Assembly (NCBI GenBank): GCA_949752735.1
Contig: OX457038.1
Span: 25,858,956 to 25,922,955 of the forward strand
Length of the DNA: 64,000 bases
From: Lumbricus terrestris
Lineage: Eukaryota; Annelida; Clitellata; Crassiclitellata; Lumbricidae
Direction of reading: 5' to 3'
Shown piece by piece: positions 20,131-29,248 of the stretch. Under the pieces are notes generated by a model. The model did no database searches. It saw nothing but the letters and a program-made list of their open reading frames with translations, and was not told the origin of the DNA. The number at the start of each line of letters is the position of its first letter. Position 1 is the first letter of the stretch. The translations under genes and the position numbers were made by a program.

Positions 20131-20618
20131 CGGTTCAGCTAATTTGTCTCGAAAGGACACTGAGTTGAACCGCTAAGGCTAAACAGTTATGGAGAGACTT
20201 TGCAACAGAAAACGAGTCTTCTCAGATCACTCGCAGTCTGCGTTAGCCTACTGCCCATTATTTAGTCATTTTTGCCCCGAGGTATAAGCTTACAATACAT
20301 GATCCCTCAGGCTCAGATACTTCGATATCACAAGCTGTTAATAAAATTTATTATTATCAGTTTATTAACTCTATTCTATGTTTGAAGAGCACTTGACCCT
20401 ATCCTGGTTTCCGTCTTTAGGCTTTTATAGTACCGTCTCTTATGAGTCTCTCTTGAAGAGTGAGCTTACTCTTTCTCACTGAACATATTCACGGATAAAT
20501 GGACGGACGGATGGAATAGATTGATAGAGGAATGGATGGATAGATGGATGAATGGATGTATGGACAAACGAACTCCTTTGACCGAGAGTTACTTGTTTTT
20601 CTTAAGGCAGCTCTCTCT

Positions 20619-21917
20619 AGACCTGGGAGTCGACCCCAATAAGTCGACCCCAGTCGACTTGGTCATCCCAAGTCGGGTCGGGTCGTTTCTGCTCACCGCA
20701 ACTGACCCCAAGTCGAATTTTGTCGAGAGAAGTCACTTGAAGTTGTTTTTACCTCAAGTCGACTTAAACCGACTTGAGACACAAACATAGTTAAATTTGT
20801 CACTTCAAACCAATGATTGTGACAACATTTAAGCAGCTTTTGTTGCCTAGTGTGTTTACAATAATGAATTCGGCCTTTGCTAAACTTAGGCTACTGGTTA
20901 TTTTGCCGGTAGCCGTCTGCCGATCTGTTCATACAATTTGTAATTTTATGCTTAAACGTCACGCATAGGCATGCGCTTAATTAAAATGGTGAAACAAAAT
21001 GTTACTTAAATATTAGCACGTGTGCTTATCAAGCAATCAGTGAACTTCTAGTGGTCAGTGAATTCGGCGCAAAGAAAGCTGGATATAGGCTACAATAAAG
21101 CCAAGGTCTATAATAAATCGATAGTTTGGCGCTACTTTGGAGCGCTGCATCTGGAGTTTGTCTGCAGATGGAAAAACTATTGTGGGGCCAATTGGACAAT
21201 GAAAGACTTTGCTGTCAGTAAGTAGGCCTAGTAACTGTAGTAGCCTACTGTAGGATGATGCGCTTGCAATGCTATATATATATAATTATATATATATGCT
21301 AAGTTGCGAAATGATGTTAGTGGCCATGCAATTACAAATTAGGCTTATCATAACACGCCATTCAGTGCAACCACGCAGTGCGCGGTCCGCTGTTTTATCT
21401 TAGACTTTACGCTTTTTGCAAGTTTATTTAATATTAATAGAATATTAAAAATAATAATAATGAGTGTAATCTGCATAATCACAGACAATTTAAAGGACAG
21501 GCTAAAATTCATAGGCCTAATAATTTGCCGTCCGTCGCGTTGTCTAGGTTACTAGATGGCCCAAAGCATCCCAAAACTATTCAAACTGAAACACAAACAG
21601 CCTGAAATGGATTTAATAACACTTTAACAAATTTATGCATCAATTAAGTGCTGAGGCCTCATTGCTCATTTGTAGGCCTAAATGAAATCAATGCTTGCAG
21701 GAAAATTGGCTTGACTTCTTGCATTAGTAGCCGTACGTAGACCTAGGTTAATGGCTAGTATCATGTCATAAGTCGACTTCAAGTCGGAAGTCGGTTGTTT
21801 TTCTGCCAAGTCGGGTCAAGTCGTTTTGACACCAAGAAGTCGACTTCAAGTCGACCTCAAGTCACTTTAGGGTCAAGTGGGGTCAGATTAGCTGACCAAA
21901 GTCACTCCCAGGTCTAG
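20619..21917. mobile_element. 1.3-kb inverted-repeat transposon with AAGTCGAC-rich ends
   Basis: The left end (AGACCTGGGAGTCGACC) and right end (CACTCCCAGGTCTAG) are inverted. The subterminal 150-170 bp on each side repeat AAGTCGACTT/CAAGTCG many times. It sits in a CTCTCTCT tract, so the apparent 8-bp duplication is not decisive. The interior (20.8-21.75 kb) is AT-rich without a transposase. It is probably a non-autonomous hAT-like element. Confidence 0.72.
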
Positions 21918-21977
21918 CTCTCTCTCTCCTGATCATATGAGACTGAAAGTCTACTACAGATCAGCGTGGAGTGATCT

Positions 21978-22036
21978 CAACAACAACAACAGCAATAACA
22001 ACAACAATAACAGCAACAACAACAGCAACAAGAGAC
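21978..22036. repeat. AAC/AGC trinucleotide repeat
   Basis: An interrupted CAACAACAACAACAGCAATA-type run. It gives poly-Asn or poly-Thr in two overlapping ORFs, neither with other coding signs. Confidence 0.8.
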
Positions 22037-22619
22037 ACCAAAGACATCGACGACAGCAGCAGAGGGCGGCGGGGCATACCATGGCTGTTGCAGTACTCGC
22101 TGGAATTCCTGTTAGTCGAGAGCAGCAGTTCACCTGCAGCTGTCTTCTATGATCTATGGTAGGCCTATACGATTTCTACTGGAACGATCGAAATATTAGT
22201 TGAGCATAGACCTCCCTCCCCCCCCCCCCCAATCAGTTGGCGATCATGTTGGTCTACCCCACGCTGTTTGAACTTAGGCCATGCAAGAGTAGTTCGGCTG
22301 AATTCGTCTGATCATAATTAGGCTTTCCCGATCGAGTGAACTCAAAACGATTCTATAGAAACATTCTTATATCAGTTTACAAAAGCAGCGTCCGATATAT
22401 ATCAGCGCAGATTAGAACAGTTAGAACAGCGGGGCCTACTCTGCATAGGCTACTAATTACCGTTAAACCTAGTGAATGAAGTTAAATAATAATAGCCTAA
22501 CTATATGAAGAATGATTTCTATAGGGCCTACATACTATAGTTGGTGATACTTATAAGCCTACACACATACAAACATATTCATACACATAATATATGTATA
22601 TATATATATATACCAACAT

Positions 22620-23060
22620 CAGGGGCGTATCCAGAGGGCAAATCCGGCCATGCCTCCCCCATTTAGAAATTTCTTTATTTCTCCCCAGCTATTGCGGCGA
22701 GGAAAGTGGACGTGGCCCTCCCCATCAGTTTCGTAGGCCCCTCCCCACGAGGTTGGTATAGGTAGGGTTTCAAGAATACAGTGGGAAAGGTGACAGAGAA
22801 GGCATGACTTAAAAAGGTCATCCATAATTTTATACAGTCAGACTGATATGCAGTTATGTATGTATGTAGTGGAGAAATAGTATGTTTTTCAGGTAAATGG
22901 TATCTTTTTGCCCGAAAAAGGTCATCAACTATTTTGGCGGACAAAAATAATGGTTTCCTCCTGAGAATTTGACAAATTACTAAAAAAGTCATCAGATTTT
23001 TCGGCGACCAAAGACGGAATTAAAAAAATTACCAGTCCCAAGACCGAAAATTCTCCCCGT
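22620..23060. mobile_element. MITE family D-like left end plus dispersed repeat
   Basis: It starts CAGGGGCGTATCCAGAGGG, then contains a GAAAAAGGTCATCAACTATT-type segment like that in other dispersed repeats here. A matching right terminal repeat was not found, so the right boundary is a guess. Confidence 0.45.
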
Positions 23061-23080
23061 ACATACATACATGGGTCGTA

Positions 23081-23395
23081 AAGGTTCGTCAGCCACTCAT
23101 TCGCGTGAGTAGAGCAGGGAGGAGACCCGACCGACGACCCGTAGACTCCGGAACCGACCTGGGCTGGCGAATCAAAGTCCACCGTGCCCACCTTCTCGTG
23201 GTGCGACCTGTTAGTAGCCTCTCCGCAAGGAGGGTGAACGAACGGGCACGGATGGCAAACGGGGGGAAGGCAATGGCAAACCACCCCTTATCTATTGCCA
23301 AGAAAACAGTCATGAGGTAGGATACATCATGACTGTCGCCAGAGCTCCAAGAGCTGACGGCACCAGGTGACCAGATGACATACATACATACATAC
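23081..23395. repeat. inverted copy of the dispersed repeat at 10.2-10.5 kb
   Basis: It contains GGAAGGCAATGGCAAACCAC and TCCACCGTGCCCACCTTCTC, the reverse complements of segments at 10.3-10.4 kb, and ends in a CATACATA run. Overlapping ORFs on both strands are by-products. Confidence 0.72.
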
Positions 23396-23479
23396 ATAAC
23401 TGCATAAATCTGACTGTATAAAATTATGGATCTATTCATATGTCATACACTAATGTAGCGGTTGTTTTTATAGTCCGCA

Positions 23480-23740
23480 TACGTCAAATACCTGACACGC
23501 ATGTCGTTCAAAGTGTTCCAGAATGTAGGCCCAATACTCTTAAAGCTTACGTGAGTAGCGTGAATGTTGCGCGGTGTAGACGATAAGCTTGGGCTCTCAT
23601 ATTGAAAAGCGGGTGTACGGGGTTTTGCATCACTTTCCATGATTAAGCTTATATAGCCTATACGCCTACTGTGTAGGGATCTTGAGCAAGTTCTTAAAAT
23701 ACAGTTGCTCAGCATGCCTGTCACTGGTCTGTGGCGCCTA
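23480..23740 (-). pseudogene. possible retroelement ORF C-terminal remnant
   Basis: The minus strand reads SFKSIGPTFWNTLNDMRVRY. The GPTFWN string is common near the C-terminus of LINE-type polymerases and also occurs as GPSFWN at 36.84 kb. Only a short piece is left, with no tail, so the call is tentative. Confidence 0.35.
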
Positions 23741-23754
23741 TAGTTATCCCATTT

Positions 23755-24405
23755 CCTCCCGGACAAAAACCCCGGACAAAACCCCCGGACAATTCCCCCA
23801 GGGTAGGACCAACCGGTAGAACATATTGCGTGTAAGAGGTATTACTATAAAGCAACGGTCCTAAGTACGCAAGTTGGATTGATGAAAAGATTTCTCTCTA
23901 ATTAGAAGCCGGATTGATACAAAATAATTTTTACTTAAACAGAAGCTGGATTGATGAAAATGTCCTTGCTTAAATTGGAACTGGATTGATAAAACTATTC
24001 TTGCTTAAATTGGAGCTGGATGGATAAAAATAATTGTTATTTAAATAGAAGTTGGATTAAATGAATTTTTGCCTAAATGGAAGCTGGATAGATGACAAGG
24101 ATTCATGCTGTCCTAAATTACATCAACAGGTATTAGCTTCATATCAGAGAGACTAAAATAAGCTCTCAGTTCATAGCTGAATGATAGCGATGGTGTTTAC
24201 CCTTATGACAGTAACTAGTTGACACAGCACCGCGAACTGGATAATTAGCCCAAGTTTGAGCAAATAATACCTACAGGCTACAGAAATAGGCTATGCGCAG
24301 CAAAGGAGGGGAATTGTCCGAGGGAATTAATGTCCTAGGCTAAATCAGGAGGAATTGTCCGGGGGTTTGTCCGGGGCGTTTTGTCAGGGGAGAAATGTTC
24401 TACAC
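23755..24405 (+). mobile_element. foldback (TU-like) element, left copy of an inverted pair
   Basis: A C-rich terminal array (units GGACAAAACCCC, 23755-23812) and a G-rich array (units GGGGAATTGTCC/TTTTGTCC, 24305-24405) bracket a 31-bp GGATTGATRAAAA array (23870-24115) and about 180 bp of other sequence. The adjacent ACATATTGCGTGTAAG is shared, inverted, with the copy at 25.5 kb. It has no ORF of note. Confidence 0.8.
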
Positions 24406-24873
24406 TGGAAGGGAACGGGCGCCTCACGGATTTAACACTGCAACCATTCCATGCAGTATATCGTAGCTAGAAAATTGTTGGATTGAGTTTCCATTTCGGG
24501 ATTTTTCCAATAGACGTACGTGGTCACAACATGCACAGAATATACACAGCATCAGTTTTCTTTAAGTTTGGAAATTACATAGTTAGGGGTTGAACCCGTA
24601 AACAACCACATTAATATGTCCATGCATCCAGGCCAAGTCTTTCAGGGAACAGAACATTGATATTTCTTTAATCGATAGACTTCATTCTGTTGCCAGACGG
24701 TTGGTTGATGGCAATTGGGTGGGAAGGGGTCGTGTGTTTGTGCGAAGTGATTATTACCAAGAATGTCTGACGTCGATCAGGTGTCGTCGGTTAGCCTTAG
24801 TTTGTCGTAGTTAGGCTACAAAGAAATGGCTCCCATAGATCATGTATACAACAGCTATACGAGCTCTATAGTA

Positions 24874-24876
<3 letters not shown>

Positions 24877-24914
<38 letters not shown>
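24877..24914. repeat. TA microsatellite
   Basis: An uninterrupted AT dinucleotide run between the paired foldback copies; a second one is at about 25046-25074. Confidence 0.9.
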
Positions 24915-24919
<5 letters not shown>

Positions 24920-25043
24920 TCGGCGAATTCATGTAGTAATTTCGAGAAGCATAGCTAACCTTTTTCATTAAAATGTATTCATACAATGGATCAAACAGAG
25001 AAAATAATTAGACTAATGTCCTAAAGTTGAAATTCTTCGGGCC

Positions 25044-25075
<32 letters not shown>

Positions 25076-25084
25076 ATGAGCGGG

Positions 25085-25585
25085 GCGCGGACATTTCCCC
25101 CCCTGGACAAAACCTCCCCGGACAAAACCCCCGGACAAAACCCCCCGGACAATTCCCCCCCTGATTTAGCCTAGGACATTAGCCCCCCCCGGACAATTCC
25201 CCCCCTTTGCTTCCATTTAGGCAAATATGCGTTTAATCCAACTTCTATTTAAATAACAATTATTTTGATCAATCCAGCTCCAATTTAGGCAAGAATATTT
25301 TCATCAATTCAGCTCCAATTTAAGCAAGAATATTTTCATCAATCCAGCTTCCATTTAAGTAAAAATTATTTTGTATCAATCCGGCTTCTATTTAGCAAGA
25401 TATCTTTTCATCAATCCAACTTAGGACACTTAGGACCGCCGCTGTATAGTAGTACCACTTACACGCAATATGTTCGACAGGGGGGGGAATTGTCCTACCC
25501 TGGGGGGGGGGAATTGTCCGGGGGGGGTTTTGTCCGGGGGGGTTTTGTCCGGGGGGGTTTTGTCCAGGGGGGAAATGTCCTACAC
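25085..25585 (-). mobile_element. foldback (TU-like) element, right copy of an inverted pair
   Basis: This is the inverse arrangement of 23755-24405: C-rich array (25085-25205), TTCATCAATCCAGCTT-type 31-bp array (25208-25425), CTTACACGCAATATGTTCGA, then a G-rich array (25480-25585). The roughly 180-bp segment present in the left copy is missing. The two copies lie 680 bp apart and could fold back on each other. Confidence 0.8.
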
Positions 25586-25589
25586 TCTA

Positions 25590-26168
25590 ATGAGCATACG
25601 CATTTGTCGGCGATGGGTACAAAACTACGAATGAACAAATTCCATTGTCCACGGTCATTTGTCGAGCTACGTTGTGTCAATATTTGCGTGTGATGCAATA
25701 ATTCTATGTGTTCTAATAAATGTGACTTCTGTCACTTTAAAGGGAGCATATGCCGATCTGTGTTGTTTGATTATAGTGTTATTAGTTCAAACCGGTGCAG
25801 GCCACCTTGGGTGGATGTTTTGATGGTCGTGGACTCGTGGCTTGCGTTGCCCTTGAATAGACACATAATAAGCTGCTTATGCATAATTTGGCCTGTGTTG
25901 GCTGGCTCTGTTGCGTCAGTCATGCACTTCATGAATGTCAATGACAAGTTAGTTCTAAAGGTCTTATGTAAACTAACTTAAGCTCTCTACGTCCGACGTC
26001 ATTATTACAGTCACTGGCTCACGGCTTTGTTATAATATACGAAATCGGTTTGGTATTTGACAGTTTTGTGTACATTGTGGTCTGAATAATTTATGGGTCC
26101 ATGTCAATTAGCCTAAATCATGGGTGCCAAACTGCCAATCTCGGGTTCGCACTAACGGCATATAGGCC
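25590..26168. other. unassigned DNA
   Basis: It holds an open frame of 91 codons (25706-25981) starting MCSNKCDFCHF with no recognisable domain, no splice context and no homologous neighbour. I see nothing else that can be named. Confidence 0.4.
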
Positions 26169-26323
26169 CAAGGGCGGATACAGAAATTTTCGAAGGGGGG
26201 CCAAAGTCCTACGGAACTACTCATGTGGGGGGATGTCTACTTTCCGAGCAAAATAGCTGGTCAAAAATAAAGAAATTTCTAAATGGGGGGCTATGGCCGG
26301 ATTGCCCCCTGGATCCGCCCCTG
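26169..26323. mobile_element. MITE family D copy, 155 bp
   Basis: The ends CAAGGGCGGATACAG and CTGGATCCGCCCCTG are inverted. The flanks tataggcc and tataggtc match at 7 of 8 positions, fitting an 8-bp target duplication. Confidence 0.82.
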
Positions 26324-26744
26324 TATAGGTCTACCTTAATCCACAAACTGATAGATCGATATGTAGTAAAATAGCACGTATACGATAAAAGTTCTTTGTA
26401 AATTTGTTCCGCCACACATAGCCCATAATTAAGGTCAGTTATCGGTTAAATGAGGTTACATTAGATATCAGACGACTATTCAGAATTTCAGATCCGCAAT
26501 TTAGATTTATGATGCAAGCACATGCGTTCCGATAAGACTCTTCTTGGGCGTTTCCACTGCTCACACAAACCACTCTAATTACTGCAGGTTCCTACATTTC
26601 GCTTCACAATGCGAGAACAAAGGTGACCGTGAATTGTTCGGAAATCTGATCTCCCAGCGAGACGGTCAATAGCTTCGTATAAATTATATAGGTTGTGTCA
26701 AGGTCATTCAATGTCACCTAGATCGAAGGTTTGGATGTTGGCTG

Positions 26745-27800
26745 ATTAAAGACAATGCTTCATTTCAAAGACGATTAGCGTCGCCCTCCTCCTTTTTCCA
26801 GACTTGGGACTGGCACTACTAATCTGTACCAGAGCTCGAACAGTGGCGGAGTTTACTGCGAGTCCTTCAGTCTAATTCGCTCGTTATAAACTGACAAGTC
26901 CTCCGCAGTAGCGTTGCATGAGACAATGTCATGGCGCACTTAGTATAGTGACAGACGATAGCGCCGGTGAATAAGCTGGTCTCCCTGACGTGGCTTTTGT
27001 GGGCTCTGAGAAATTCTCGAAGATTTACATTACATTACATTACGATAGCAGGTTTGACGGATGCCGAATATAACAGCCTGCAGGTTGTAAGCAGTGCCAG
27101 TTATAAGCCTGTATAAAGGAGGAGGGCGACACTAATCATCTTCGATATGGCAGTGTCGTTTAAGGCGAGGAAACGAGAAGCAGCATGCAAGGCTGGAAGA
27201 GAATTCCTAGTCCTCATGGTCGCATGAGACCTGGGGCCCATAGTCATGTGAAATATTCTTGAGGAGACTTCAGAGATTTTGAGAGTAGAGGGGCAGACGG
27301 GAAAACAAAGCAGGTCGCTTTGGGGAAGATTCGCGTAAACTGGGATATAATATTGGCCTACATTACGTATAGGCTACTATCATTACTATGTGTAGCCTAG
27401 GGCCTAGGCCTATTCCCTATTACGAATGCGCGAAAGATTGACAGATGGAAGGATGGAAGAAAACTGGAGAAAGCAGGAGGATGCAGATGATCAGTTGGAT
27501 GATGATGGATATTGGTGTAGGCTAAAAAAAAACCTAATAAATCGGCATATAATAGAACCTGGACTAACTTCGGGAGCGGGTACAATGCATCTGGCACAAA
27601 ATATTGCATTGAGTTTAATTAGGCCTGTTAGCCCGCAGACCTACATTAATTAGAGTCTTATCCGTATACATGGCCTTGTCCAGCTTATACCGTGTTGCTA
27701 TGACTTAACGACACCGTATCATAATATTATCAAACATGATATCATGTTGTCCTCCTCCCTTCGTTAGGCCTGGGACTGGCAATGTCTGTCTGGCACTGCA
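26745..27800. repeat. region of inverted and direct copies of dispersed repeat G with a LINE B tail
   Basis: Repeat G appears on the minus strand near 26780 (GCGTCGCCCTCCTCCTTTTT), on the plus strand near 27110 (AAAGGAGGAGGGCGACACT) and on the minus strand near 27750 (TCCTCCTCCCTTCGTTAGG). The LINE family B 3' end lies between them. The stretch up to 28.7 kb adds a CTGT-rich run near 28300-28345 and nothing gene-like. Confidence 0.6.
26960..27045 (+). mobile_element. LINE family B 3'-end fragment
   Basis: CGGTGAATAAGCTGGT, then GTGGCTTTTGTGGGCTCTGA, then a TTACATTACATTACATTACG tail. It has the same order as the reverse copies at 12.1, 38.8 and 45.4 kb. Confidence 0.7.
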
Positions 27801-28751
27801 AAGGTACCACTAATGGTGTATAGGTCCGCATAATAGGCCTCTTGGTGCTTTACATTCAGCTCTTGCTTCGGCTCAAATAATCGCGCCTATTTCATCCCCA
27901 GCGTAAAAGTTCGGTCGGTTACCTACATGTCTGCCTATAGTAGGCCTATCCTGTCCTTAATTGCAATATTAGAATCACCTTTGGCCTATGCATTTCCCAG
28001 TCTTCCATCAAGATCTTTCCACTAACGTTAATAGAAGAATCTTGGTCTTCCAGTTATAAGACCGACCTTCTACAATGTTTGTGTATTCTTCCTTCAGTAT
28101 AATATGACCATAGCCTATACAATCCCTCTGTTGCCAGTTGAAACCGGATCAAGACGTAGAAAATAATCATCAGCAATTGCATGACCAATGGTCCTCCTCC
28201 CGAACAACACTGTTCCGCGTGACTCAAAACTCGCTGAGACGGAATTCTAATACGAATTCCAGAGTACTGTTGTCGTTTCGAATTAGTGCCTGCCTGTCTC
28301 TCTGTGTGGGTGGGTGTGTCTGTCTGCCTGTCTGTCTGTCTGCCTGTCGAGATCAGTCAATCCTCATGGGTCCATGTGAGTGAATTGAATGCGGTAGCAA
28401 AGGGGTTCAGACACGAGATATAGGCCAAGGACCAGTCGATTTAAGACGAAGCGACCGGGGGCCTTTGGCTGTGAGCGCGTAGCCTACTCGGTAGTTCTGG
28501 GCCGGTCGTTGTTGATTCGTCTGGTTCCATGACAAATTTCGGACCTTCGTTACTTTGCTGTAGCATACGACTGTCCAGGAATGCCACTGTATTCAGACAC
28601 CATTAAAATTTGTCTAGAGTAGCATCTCATTTTCGCCAGAGACGGTGACCGTAGCAGAGACTGCATCCAATAATTAATATTAATTCGTGTGGCGTAGTTG
28701 TTTCTATCAGGCGCACGGCTCTGTCTGTCGGCCACAGCCGCTGTTTAACTG

Positions 28752-28760
28752 TATATAAGG
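28752..28760 (+). promoter_or_regulatory. candidate TATA box upstream of the PIM-like kinase
   Basis: TATATAAGG lies 392 bp upstream of the kinase start codon, in DNA that becomes less AT-rich downstream. A start site some 30 bp further on would give a leader of about 370 bases. There is no other support. Confidence 0.35.
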
Positions 28761-29151
28761 TCGTTGGTGGCCGCTCAGTGATAAGATTCAGCGCACAACA
28801 ATTATATACAGCCATACTATACAGCAAAAACGACGCTGGCTGCGCAACACGGGAGTCACACGTGCTTTCAGAGAACGAAGGCACGTGGTTCTGAATCGCT
28901 GAGCGGGCTCGAGTAAATTCCGTGATAACATAACAGTTTCAAAGCTACGACGAAGACGGCTTTTCGCTAACCAGTTTTGCACGAGTGCTTGTCGGAAATA
29001 AGGTGATTCGTTGATTGCGCTGTTGTTTATTCTGGTTTAGCGCAACTCTGGCGAGAAGGATTGGCGTTCAAACGAGAGGAACCGGCGGCAAGGAGCATTA
29101 TTATAGCGGAGTACTGTTCTAGTTGAGACTTTATTAATAGTTTAACATAGA

Positions 29152-29248
29152 ATGTCTTGCGATGAAGGTGTTTCTAAAAAGGATGATGGAAACTTGAATA
29201 TCTTCGGCGAAAAAGAATACCGACGGATAAACATAAGTTGTCCTTCAG
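29152..29248 (+). CDS. PIM-like kinase exon 1 (N-terminal leader)
   Basis: The exon encodes MSCDEGVSKKDDGNLNIFG through RRINISCPS and ends one base into codon 33 at TCAG|gttggt. The split codon joins to AC in exon 2, giving Asp. The sequence is charged and not part of the kinase fold. The donor is weaker than the others, so this is the least certain exon. Confidence 0.75.

Noticed and set aside
25706..25981. 91-codon ORF with several Cys
   Set aside because: No zinc-finger spacing, no splice context and no recognisable family.
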